A stretch of DNA of 64,000 nucleotides. It comes from Viola odorata (lineage: Eukaryota > Streptophyta > Magnoliopsida > Malpighiales > Violaceae). Shown here piece after piece: positions 48,250 to 60,305 of this stretch. The position numbers were made by a program, and so were the translations under genes. The stretch's first letter is position 1; every line of letters starts with the position of its first letter. Where the stretch lies: positions 57,512,304 through 57,576,303 of the forward strand of contig OY829537.1 of assembly GCA_963691705.1 (NCBI GenBank), in the 5' to 3' direction. Under the pieces are notes generated by a model. That model did no database searches. It worked only from the letters and a program-made list of their open reading frames with translations, and was not told where the DNA came from.

Positions 48250-49939
48250 GTCACGTCCGCACATGTTGTCTGTTAAGCGTTGTGAAGGGTCACGTCCCCA
48301 CATTGTGTTTTTAAGGGTGTGTTTGGTCACGTCCGCACAGTCATCTGATAATGTTGTGTCTGGTCACGTCCGCACATGTTGTCTGTTAAGCGTTGTGAAG
48401 GGTCACGTCCTCACATCGTGTTTTTAATGGTGTGTTTGGTCACGTCCGCACAGACGTCTGATAATGTTATTTCTGGTCACGCCCGCGCATGTCATCTCTT
48501 AAGCGTTGTGAAGGGTCACGTCCCCATATCATGTTTTTAATGTTGTGTCTGGTCACGTCTGCACAGTCGTCATATAATGTTGTGTCAGGTCACGTCCGCA
48601 CATGTTGTCTGTTAAGCGTTGTGAAAGGTCACGTCCCCACATCGTGTTGTTAATGTTGTGTCTGGTCACGTCCACACATGTCGTCTGATAATGTTGTGTC
48701 TGGTCACGTCCGCATATATCGTCTGTTAAGCGTTGTGAAGGGTCATGTCGCCACATCGTGTTTTTAATATTGTGTCTGGTCACGTCCGCACATGTCATCT
48801 CTTAAGCGTTGTGAAGGGTCACGCCCCCACCTCGTGTTATTAATGTTGTGTCTGGTCACGTCCGCACAGTCGTGTGATAAAGTTGTGTCTGGTCACGTCC
48901 GCACATGTTGTCAGTTAAACGTTGTCAAGGGTCACGTCCCCACATCGTGTTTTTAATGGTGTGTTTGGTCACGTCCGCACAGTCGTCTGATAATGTTGTG
49001 TCTGGTCACGTCCGCACATGTTGTCTGTTAAGCGTTGTGAAGGGTCACGTCCTCACATCGTGTTTTTAATGGTGTGTTTGGTCACGTCCGCACAGACGTC
49101 TGATAATGTTATTTCTGGTCACGCCCGCGGATGTCATCTCTTAAGCGTTGTGAAGGGTCACGTCCCCATATCATGTTTTTAATGTTGTGTCTGGTCACGT
49201 CTGCACAGTCGTCATATAATGTTGTGTCAGGTCACGTCCGCACATGTTGTCTGTTAAGCGTTGTGAAAGGTCACGTCCCCACATCGTGTTGTTAATGTTG
49301 TGTCTGGTCACGTCCACACATGTCGTCTGATAATGTTGTGTCTGGTCACATCCGTACATGTCATCTCTTAAGCATTGTGAAGGGTCACGTCCGCACAGTC
49401 GTCTGATAATATTGTATCTGGTCAGTTCCGCACATGTTGTCTGTTAAGCGTTGTGAAGGGTCACGTCCCCACATCGTGTTTTTAATGGTGTGTTTGGTCA
49501 CGTCCGCACAGTCGTCTTATAATGTTGTGTCTGGTCATGTCTGCACATGTTTTCTGTCAAGCATTGTGAAGGGTCACGTCCCGACATCGTGTATTTAATG
49601 TTGTGTTTGGTCAGCTACGCACATGTCGTCTGATAATGTTGTGTCTAGTCACGTCTGCACATATTGTCAGTTAAGAATTGTGAAGGGTCACGTCCCCACA
49701 TCATGTTGTTAATGTTGTGTCAGGTCACGTCCACATATGTCGTCTGATAATGTTGTGTCTGGTCATGTCCGCACATGTCATATCTTAAGCGTTGTGAAAG
49801 GTCACGGCCCCACATCGTGTTGTTAATGTTGTGTCTGGTCACGTCCACACATGTCGTCTAATAATGTTGTGTCTGGTCACGTCCGCATATATCGTCTGTT
49901 AAGCGTTATGAAGGGTCTGGTCCCCACATCGTGTTTTTA
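48250..49939 (+). repeat. Spacer module between the 2,494-bp-offset copies
   Basis: This is satellite monomers of the type seen at about 14.8-16.5 kb, with two CAGACGTCTG landmarks about 0.64 kb apart (near 48,453 and 49,094) and one CGTCATATAATG landmark in each. Private variants include GCCCGCGGATG near 49,127 and TTAAGAATTGTG near 49,673. No gene. Confidence 0.72.
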
Positions 49940-51837
49940 ATTTTGTGTCTGGTCACGTCCGCACATGTCATCTCTTAAGCGTTGTGAAGGGTCACGCCCC
50001 CACCTCGTGTTATTAATGTTGTGTCTGGTCACGTCCGCACAATCGTGTGATAAAGTTGTGTCTGGTCACGTCCGCACAAGTCATCTCTTAAGCTTTGTGA
50101 AGGGTCACGTCTGTACAGTCGTCTGATAATGTTGTGTCTGGTCACTTCCGCACATGTTGTCTGTTAAGCGTTGTGAAGGGTCATGTCCCCACATTGTGTT
50201 TTTAATGTTGTGTCTCATCACGTCCGCACAGTCGTCTGATAATGTTGTGTCTGGTCACTTCCGCACAGTCGTCTGATAATGTTGTGTCTGGTCACTTCCG
50301 CACATGTTGTCTGTTAAGCGTTGTGAAGGGTCACGTCCAGACATCGTGTATTTAATGTTGTGTTTGGTCAGGTACGCACATGTCGTCTGATAATGTTGTG
50401 TCTGGTCACTTCCGCACATGTTGTCTGTTAAGCGTTGTGAAGGGTCACGTCCCCACCTTGTGTTTTTAATGTTGTGTCTCATCACGTCCGCACAGTCGTT
50501 TGATAATGTTGTGTCTGGTCACTTCTGCACAGTCTTCTGATAATGTTGTGTCTGGTCACGTCCGCACATGTCATCTCTTAAGCGATGTGAAGGGTCACGC
50601 CCCCACCTCGTGTTATTAATGTTGTGTCTGGTCACGTCCGCACAGTCGTGTGATAAAGTTGTGTCTGGTCACATCCGCACATGTTGTCTGTTAAACGTTG
50701 TGAAGGGTCACGTCCCCACCTTGTGTTTTTAATGTTGTGTCTCGTCACGTCCGCACAGTCGTTTGATAATGTTGTGTCTGGTCACTTCTGCACAGTCGTC
50801 TGATAATGTTGTGTCTGGTCACGTCCGCACATGTCATCTCTTAAGCGTTGTGAAGGGTCACGCCCCCACCTCGTGTTATTAATGTTGTTTCTGGTCACGT
50901 CCGCACAGTCGTGAGATAAAGTTGTGTCTGGTCACGTCCGCACATGTTGTCTGTTAAGCGTTGTGAAGGGTCACGTCCCCACATCGTGTTTTTAATGGTG
51001 TGTTTGGTCACGTCCACACATGTCGTCTAATAATGTTGTGTCTGGTCACGCCCGCATATATCGTCTGTTAAGCGTTATGAAGGGTCAGGTCCCCACATCG
51101 TGTTTTTAATATTGTGTCTGGTCACGTCCGCACATGTCATCTCTTAAGCGTTGTGAAGGGTCACGCCCCCACCTCGTGTTATTAATGTTGTGTCTCGTCA
51201 CGTCCGCACAATCGTGTGATAAAGTTGTGTCTGGTCACGTCCGCACAAGTCATCTCTTAAGCTTTGTGAAGGGTCACGTCCGTACAGTCGTCTGATAATG
51301 TTGTGTCTGGTCACTTCCGCACATGTTGTCTGTTAAGCGTTGTGAAGGGTCATGTCCCCACATTGTGTTTTTAATGTTGTGTCTCGTCACGTCCGCACAG
51401 TCGTCTGATAATGTTGTGTCTGGTCACTTCCGCACAGTCGTCTGATAATGTTGTGTCTGGTCACTTCCGCACATGTTGTCTGTTAAGCGTTGTGAAGGGT
51501 CACGTCCCGACATCGTGTATTTAATGTTGTGTTTGGTCAGGTACGCACATGTCGTCTGATAATGTTGTGTCTGGTCACTTCCGCACATGTTGTCTGTTAA
51601 GCGTTGTGAAGGGTCACGTCCCCACATTGAGTTTTTAATGTTGTGTCTCGTCATGTCCGCACAGTCGTTTGATAATGTTGTGTCTGGTCACTTCTGCACA
51701 GTCGTCTGATAATGTTGTGTCTGGTCACTTCCGCACATGTTGTCTGTCGAGCGTTGTGAAGGGTCACGTCCCCACATCGTGTATTTAATGTTGTGTTTGG
51801 TCAGGTACGCACATGTCGTCTGATAATGTTGTGTCTG
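49940..51837 (+). repeat. 0.8-kb right copy of 2,494-bp-offset pair plus flank
   Basis: The first 0.8 kb repeats 47,446-48,249. From about 50.74 kb the block resembles 8.35-9.4 kb and 20.17-21.2 kb, sharing the GTCGTGAGATAAAG tag near 50,908 and the GTCACATTGAG-type beta near 51,627. From 51,424 it is collinear with 29,259 onward at an offset of 22,165. No gene. Confidence 0.72.
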
Positions 51838-54800
51838 GTCACTTCCGCACATGTTGTCTGTTAAGCGTTGTGAAGGGTCACGTCCCCACATCATGTTGTT
51901 AATGTTGTGTCAGGTCACGTCCACATATGTCGTCTGATAATGTTGTGTCTGGTCACGTCCGCACATGTCATCTCTTAAGCGTTGTGAAGGGTCACACCCC
52001 CACCTCGTGTTATTAATGTTGTGTCTGGTCACGTCCGCACAGTCGTGTGATAAAGTTGTGTCTGGTCACGTCCGCACATGTTGTCTGTTAAGCGTTGTGA
52101 AGGGTCACGTCCCCACATCGTGTTTTTAAGGGTGTGTTTGGTCACGTCCGCACAGTCGTCTGATAATGTTGTGTCTGGTCACGTCCGCACATGTTGTCTG
52201 TTAAGCGTTGTGAAGGGTCACGTCCTCACATCGTGTTTTTAATGGTGTGTTTGGTGACGTCCGCACAGACGTCTGATAATGTTATTTCTGGTCACGCCCG
52301 CGCATGTCATCTCTTAAGCGTTGTGAAGGGTCACGTCCCCATATCATGTTTTTAATGTTGTGTCTGGTCACGTCTGAACAGTCGTCATATAATGTTATGT
52401 CAGGTCACGTCCGCACATGTTGTCTGTTAAGCGTTGTGAAAGGTCACGTCCCCACATCGTGTTGTTAATGTTGTGTCTGGTCACGTCCACACATGTCGTC
52501 TGATAATGTTGTGTCTGGTCACATCCGTACATGTCATCTCTTAAGCATTGTGAAGGGTAACGTCCGCACAGTCGTCTGATAATATTGTATCTGGTCAGTT
52601 CCGCACATGTTGTCTGTTAAGCGTTGTGAAGGGTCACGTCCCCACATCGTGTTTTTAATGGTGTGTTTGGTCACGTCCGCACAGTCGTCTTATAATGTTG
52701 TGTCTGGTCATGTCTGCACATGTTGTATGTCAAGCATTGTGAAGGGTCACGTCCCGACATCGTGTATTTAATGTTGTGTTTGGTCAGCTACGCACATGTC
52801 GTCTGATAATGTTGTGTCTGGTCACGTCCGCACATGTTGTCTGTTAAGCGTTGTGAAGGGTCACGTCCCCACATCATGTTGTTAATGTTGTGTCAGGTCA
52901 CGTCCACATATGTCGTCTGATAATGTTGTGTCTGGTCACGTCCGCACATGTCATATCTTAAGCGTTGTGAAAGGTCACGGCCCCACATCGTGTTGTTAAT
53001 GTTGTGTCTGGTCACGTCCACACATGTCGTCTAATAATGTTGTGTCTGGTCACGTCCGCATATATCGTCTGTTAAGCGTTATGAAGGGTCAGGTCCCCAC
53101 ATCGTGTTTTTAATATTGTGTCTGGTCACTTCCGCACATGTCATCTCTTAAGCGTTGTGAAGGGTCACGCCCCCACCTCGTGTTATTAATGTTGTGTCTG
53201 GTCACGTCCGCACAATCGTGTGATAAAGTTGTGTCTAGTCACGTCCGCACAAGTCATCTCTTAAGCTTTGTGAAGGGTCACGTCCGTACAGTTGTCTGAT
53301 AATGTTGTGTCTGGTCACTTCCGCACATGTTGTCTGTTAAGCGTTGTGAAGGGTCATGTCCCCACATTGTGTTTTTAATGTTGTGTCTCGTCACGTCCGC
53401 ACAGTCGTCTGATAATGTTGTGTCTGGTAACTTCCGCACAGTCGTCTGATAATGTTGTGTCTGGTCACTTCCGCACATGTTGTCTGTTAAGCGTTGTGAG
53501 GGGTCACGTCCCGACATCGTGTATTTAATGTTGTGTTTGGTCAGGTACGCACATGTCGTCTGATAATGTTGTGTCTGGTCACTTCCGCACATGTTGTCTG
53601 TTAAGCGTTGTGAAGGGTCATGTCCCCACATTGTGTATTTAATGTTGTGTCTCGTCACGTCCGCACAGTCGTTTGATAATATTGTGTCTGGTCACTTCCG
53701 CACATGTTGTCTGTCGAGCGTTGTGAAGGGTCACGTCCCCACATCGTGTATTTAATGTTGTGTTTGGTCAGGTACGCACATGTCGTCTGATAATGTTGTG
53801 TCTGGTCACTTCCGCACATGTTGTCTGTTAAGCGTTGTGAAGGGTCACGTCCCCACATCATGTTGTTAATGTTGTGTCAGGTCACGTCCACATATGTCGT
53901 CTGATAATGTTGTGTCTGGTCACGTCCGCACATGTCATCTCTTAAGCGTTGTGAAGGGTCACGCCCCCACCTCGTGTTATTAATGTTGTGTCTGGTCACG
54001 TCCCCACAGTCGTGTGATAAAGTTGTGTCTGGTCACGTCCGCACATGTTGTCTGTTAAGCGTTGTGAAGGGTCACGTCCCCACATCGTGTTTTTAAGGGT
54101 GTGTTTGGTCACGTCCGCACAGTCATCTGATAATGTTGTGTCTGGTCACGTCCGCACATGTTGTCTGTTAAGCGTTGTGAAGGGTCACGTCCTCACATCG
54201 TGTTTTTAATGGTGTGTTTGGTCACGTCCGCACAGACGTCTGATAATGTTATTTCTGGTCACGCCCGCGCATGTCATCTCTTAAGCGTTGTGAAGGGTCA
54301 CGTCCCCATATCATGTTTTTAATGTTGTGTCTGGTCACGTCTGCACAGTCGTCATATAATGTTGTGTCAGGTCACGTCCGCACATATTGTCTGTTAAGCG
54401 TTGTGAAAGGTCACGTCCCCACATCGTGTTGTTAATGTTGTGTCTGGTCACGTCCACACATGTCGTCTGATAATGTTGTGTCTGGTCACGTCCGCATATA
54501 TCGTCTGTTAAGCGTTGTGAAGGGTCATGTCGCCACATCGTGTTTTTAATATTGTGTCTGGTCACGTCCGCACATGTCATCTCTTAAGCGTTGTGAAGGG
54601 TCACGCCCCCACCTCGTTTTATTAATGTTGTGTCTGGTCACGTCCGCACAGTCGTGTGATAAAGTTGTGTCTGGTCACGTCCGCACATGTTGTCAGTTAA
54701 ACGTTGTCAAGGGTCACGACCCCACATCGTGTTTTTAATGGTGTGTTTGGTCACGTCCGCACAGTCGTCTGATAATGTTGTGTCTGGTCACGTCCGCACA

Positions 54801-56071
54801 TGTTGTCTGTTAAGCGTTGTGAAGGGTCACGTCCTCACATCGTGTTTTTAATGGTGTGTTTGGTCACGTCCGCACAGACGTCTGATAATGTTATTTCTGG
54901 TCACGCCCGCGCATGTCATCTCTTAAGCGTTGTGAAGGGTCACGTCCCCATATCATGTTTTTAATGTTGTGTCTGGTCACGTCTGCACAGTCGTCATATA
55001 ATGTTGTGTCAGGTCACGTCCGCACATGTTGTCTGTTAAGCGTTGTGAAAGGTCACGTCCCCACATCGTGTTGTTAATGTTGTGTCTGGTCACGTCCACA
55101 CATGTCGTCTGATAATGTTGTGTCTGGTCACATCCGTACATGTCATCTCTTAAGCATTGTGAAGGGTCACGTCCGCACAGTCGTCTGATAATATTGTATC
55201 TGGTCAGTTCCGCACATATTGTCTGTTAAGCGTTGTGAAGGGTCACGTCCCCACATCGTGTTTTTAATGGTGTGTTTGGTCACGTCGCACAGTCGTCTTA
55301 TAATGTTGTGTCTGGTCATGTCTGCACATGTTGTCTGTCAAGCATTGTGAAGGGTCACGTCCCGACATCGTGTATTTAATGTTGTTTTTGGTCAGCTACG
55401 CACATGTCGTCTGATAATGTTGTGTCCGGTCACGTCCGCACATGTTGTCTGTTAAGCGTTGTGAAGGGTCACGTCCCCACATCATGTTGTTAATGTTGTG
55501 TCAGGTCACGTCCACATATGTCGTCTGATAATGTTGTGTCTGGTCACGTCCGCACATGTCATATCTTAAGCGTTGTGAAAGGTCACGGCCCCACATCGTG
55601 TTGTTAATGTTGTGTCTGGTCACGTCCACACATGTCCTCTAATAATGTTGTGTCTGGTCACGTCCGCATATATCGTCTGTTAAGCGTTATGAAGGGTCAG
55701 GTCCCCACATCGTGTTTTTAATATTGTGTCTGGTCACGTCCGCACATGTTGTCTGTTAAGCGTTGTGAAGGGTCACGTCCCCACATCGTGTTTTTAAGGG
55801 TGTGTTTGGTCACGTCCGCACAGTCATCTGATAATGTTGTGTCTGGTCACGTCCGCACATGTTGTCTGTTAAGCGTTGTGAAGGGTCACGTCCTCACATC
55901 GTGTTTTTAATGGTGTGTTTGGTCACGTCCGCACAGACGTCTGATAATGTTATTTCTGGTCACGCCCGCGCATGTCATCTCTTAAGCGTTGTGAAGGGTC
56001 ACGTCCCCATATCATGTTTTTAATGTTGTGTCTGGTCACGTCTGCATAGTCGTCATATAATGTTGTGTCAG
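51838..56071 (+). repeat. 4,234-bp higher-order unit, copy 1
   Basis: This unit is followed directly by a second copy at an exact offset of 4,234. I checked CACTTCCGCACATG (51,841 and 56,075) and modules near 53,278, 53,655 and 54,335, each 4,234 bp from its partner. Shared private variants include GTCTGAACAG (52,375 and 56,609), TTGTATGTCAAGC (52,725 and 56,959) and ACCTCGTTTTATT (54,612 and 58,846). About 112 monomers make up the unit. The last 0.33 kb repeats about 54.04-54.37 kb at an offset of 1,701. Confidence 0.86.
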
Positions 56072-59000
56072 GTCACTTCCGCACATGTTGTCTGTTAAGC
56101 GTTGTGAAGGGTCACGTCCCCACATCATGTTGTTAATGTTGTGTCAGGTCACGTCCACATATGTCGTCTGATAATGTTGTGTCTGGTCACGTCCGCACAT
56201 GTCATCTCTTAAGAATTGTGAAGGGTCACACCCCCACCTCGTGTTATTAATGTTGTGTCTGGTCACGTCCGCACAGTCGTGTGATAAAGTTGTGTCTGGT
56301 CACGTCCGCACATGTTGTCTGTTAAGCGTTGTGAAGGGTCACGTCCCCACATCGTGTTTTTAAGGGTGTGTTTGGTCACGTCCGCACAGTCGTCTGATAA
56401 TGTTGTGTCTGGTCACGTCCGCACATGTTGTCTGTTAAGCGTTGTGAAGGGTCACGTCCTCACATCGTGTTTTTAATGGTGTGTTTGGTGACGTCCGCAC
56501 AGACGTCTGATAATGTTATTTCTGGTCACGCCCGCGCATGTCATCTCTTAAGCGTTGTGAAGGGTCACGTCCCCATATCATGTTTTTAATGTTGTGTCTG
56601 GTCACGTCTGAACAGTCGTCATATAATGTTATGTCAGGTCACGTCCGCACATGTTGTCTGTTAAGCGTTGTGAAAGGTCACGTCCCCACATCGTGTTGTT
56701 AATGTTGTGTCTGGTCACGTCCACACATGTCGTCTGATAATGTTGTGTCTGGTCACATCCGTACATGTCATCTCTTAAGCATTGTGAAGGGTAACGTCCG
56801 CACAGTCGTCTGATAATATTGTATCTGGTCAGTTCCGCACATGTTGTCTGTTAAGCGTTGTGAAGGGTCACGTCCCCACATCGTGTTTTTAATGGTGTGT
56901 TTGGTCACGTCCGCACAGTCGTCTTATAATGTTGTGTCTGGTCATGTCTGCACATGTTGTATGTCAAGCATTGTGAAGGGTCACGTCCCGACATCGTGTA
57001 TTTAATGTTGTGTTTGGTCAGCTACGCACATGTCGTCTGATAATGTTGTGTCTGGTCACGTCCGCACATGTTGTCTGTTAAGCGTTGTGAAGGGTCACGT
57101 CCCCACATCATGTTGTTAATGTTGTGTCAGGTCACGTCCACATATGTCGTCTGATAATGTTGTGTCTGGTCACGTCCGCACATGTCATATCTTAAGCGTT
57201 GTGAAAGGTCACGGCCCCACATCGTGTTGTTAATGTTGTGTCTGGTCACGTCCACACATGTCGTCTAATAATGTTGTGTCTGGTCACGTCCGCATATATC
57301 GTCTGTTAAGCGTTATGAAGGGTCAGGTCCCCACATCGTGTTTTTAATATTGTGTCTGGTCACTTCCGCACATGTCATCTCTTAAGCGTTGTGAAGGGTC
57401 ACGCCCCCACCTCGTGTTATTAATGTTGTGTCTGGTCACGTCCGCACAATCGTGTGATAAAGTTGTGTCTAGTCACGTCCGCACAAGTCATCTCTTAAGC
57501 TTTGTGAAGGGTCACGTCCGTACAGTTGTCTGATAATGTTGTGTCTGGTCACTTCCGCACATGTTGTCTGTTAAGCGTTGTGAAGGGTCATGTCCCCACA
57601 TTGTGTTTTTAATGTTGTGTCTCGTCACGTCCGCACAGTCGTCTGATAATGTTGTGTCTGGTAACTTCCGCACAGTCGTCTGATAATGTTGTGTCTGGTC
57701 ACTTCCGCACATGTTGTCTGTTAAGCGTTGTGAGGGGTCACGTCCCGACATCGTGTATTTAATGTTGTGTTTGGTCAGGTACGCACATGTCGTCTGATAA
57801 TGTTGTGTCTGGTCACTTCCGCACATGTTGTCTGTTAAGCGTTGTGAAGGGTCATGTCCCCACATTGTGTATTTAATGTTGTGTCTCGTCACGTCCGCAC
57901 AGTCGTTTGATAATATTGTGTCTGGTCACTTCCGCACATGTTGTCTGTCGAGCGTTGTGAAGGGTCACGTCCCCACATCGTGTATTTAATGTTGTGTTTG
58001 GTCAGGTACGCACATGTCGTCTGATAATGTTGTGTCTGGTCACTTCCGCACATGTTGTCTGTTAAGCGTTGTGAAGGGTCACGTCCCCACATCATGTTGT
58101 TAATGTTGTGTCAGGTCACGTCCACATATGTCGTCTGATAATGTTGTGTCTGGTCACGTCCGCACATGTCATCTCTTAAGCGTTGTGAAGGGTCACGCCC
58201 CCACCTCGTGTTATTAATGTTGTGTCTGGTCACGTCCCCACAGTCGTGTGATAAAGTTGTGTCTGGTCACGTCCGCACATGTTGTCTGTTAAGCGTTGTG
58301 AAGGGTCACGTCCCCACATCGTGTTTTTAAGGGTGTGTTTGGTCACGTCCGCACAGTCATCTGATAATGTTGTGTCTGGTCACGTCCGCACATGTTGTCT
58401 GTTAAGCGTTGTGAAGGGTCACGTCCTCACATCGTGTTTTTAATGGTGTGTTTGGTCACGTCCGCACAGACGTCTGATAATGTTATTTCTGGTCACGCCC
58501 GCGCATGTCATCTCTTAAGCGTTGTGAAGGGTCACGTCCCCATATCATGTTTTTAATGTTGTGTCTGGTCACGTCTGCACAGTCGTCATATAATGTTGTG
58601 TCAGGTCACGTCCGCACATATTGTCTGTTAAGCGTTGTGAAAGGTCACGTCCCCACATCGTGTTGTTAATGTTGTGTCTGGTCACGTCCACACATGTCGT
58701 CTGATAATGTTGTGTCTGGTCACGTCCGCATATATCGTCTGTTAAGCGTTGTGAAGGGTCATGTCGCCACATCGTGTTTTTAATATTGTGTCTGGTCACG
58801 TCCGCACATGTCATCTCTTAAGCGTTGCGAAGGGTCACGCCCCCACCTCGTTTTATTAATGTTGTGTCTGGTCACGTCCGCACAGTCGTGTGATAAAGTT
58901 GTGTCTGGTCACGTCCGCACATGTTGTCAGTTAAACGTTGTCAAGGGTCACGTCCCCACATCGTGTTTTTAATGGTGTGTTTGGTCACGTCCGCACAGTC

Positions 59001-60305
59001 GTCTGATAATGTTGTGTCTGGTCACGTCCGCACATGTTGTCTGTTAAGCGTTGTGAAGGGTCACGTCCTCACATCGTGTTTTTAATGGTGTGTTTGGTCA
59101 CGTCCGCACAGACGTCTGATAATGTTATTTCTGGTCACGCCCGCGCATGTCATCTCTTAAGCGTTGTGAAGGGTCACGTCCCCATATCATGTTTTTAATG
59201 TTGTGTCTGGTCACGTCTGCACAGTCGTCATATAATGTTGTGTCAGGTCACGTCCGCACATGTTGTCTGTTAAGCGTTGTGAAAGGTCACGTCCCCACAT
59301 CGTGTTGTTAATGTTGTGTCTGGTCACGTCCACACATGTCGTCTGATAATGTTGTGTCTGGTCACATCCGTACATGTCATCTCTTAAGCATTGTGAAGGG
59401 TCACGTCCGCACAGTCGTCTGATAATATTGTATCTGGTCAGTTCCGCACATATTGTCTGTTAAGCGTTGTGAAGGGTCACGTCCCCACATCGTGTTTTTA
59501 ATGGTGTGTTTGGTCACGTCGCACAGTCGTCTTATAATGTTGTGTCTGGTCATGTCTGCACATGTTGTCTGTCAAGCATTGTGAAGGGTCACGTCCCGAC
59601 ATCGTGTATTTAATGTTGTTTTTGGTCAGCTACGCACATGTCGTCTGATAATGTTGTGTCCGGTCACGTCCGCACATGTTGTCTGTTAAGCGTTGTGAAG
59701 GGTCACGTCCCCACATCATGTTGTTAATGTTGTGTCAGGTCACGTCCACATATGTCGTCTGATAATGTTGTGTCTGGTCACGTCCGCACATGTCATATCT
59801 TAAGCGTTGTGAAAGGTCACGGCCCCACATCGTGTTGTTAATGTTGTGTCTGGTCACGTCCACACATGTCCTCTAATAATGTTGTGTCTGGTCACGTCCG
59901 CATATATCGTCTGTTAAGCGTTATGAAGGGTCAGGTCCCCACATCGTGTTTTTAATATTGTGTCTGGTCACGTCCGCACATGTTGTCTGTTAAGCGTTGT
60001 GAAGGGTCACGTCCCCACATCGTGTTTTTAAGGGTGTGTTTGGTCACGTCCGCACAGTCATCTGATAATGTTGTGTCTGGTCACGTCCGCACATGTTGTC
60101 TGTTAAGCGTTGTGAAGGGTCACGTCCTCACATCGTGTTTTTAATGGTGTGTTTGGTCACGTCCGCACAGACGTCTGATAATGTTATTTCTGGTCACGCC
60201 CGCGCATGTCATCTCTTAAGCGTTGTGAAGGGTCACGTCCCCATATCATGTTTTTAATGTTGTGTCTGGTCACGTCTGCATAGTCGTCATATAATGTTGT
60301 GTCAG
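56072..60305 (+). repeat. 4,234-bp higher-order unit, copy 2
   Basis: This is near-identical to copy 1 and has the same length. Private differences are rare: TTAAGAATTGTG near 56,212 and GTTGCGAAGGG near 58,827. It ends at GCATAGTCGTCATATAATG, which is also the end of copy 1. Beyond it the two copies diverge, with CACTTCC at 56,074 and CACGTCC at 60,308. Confidence 0.86.
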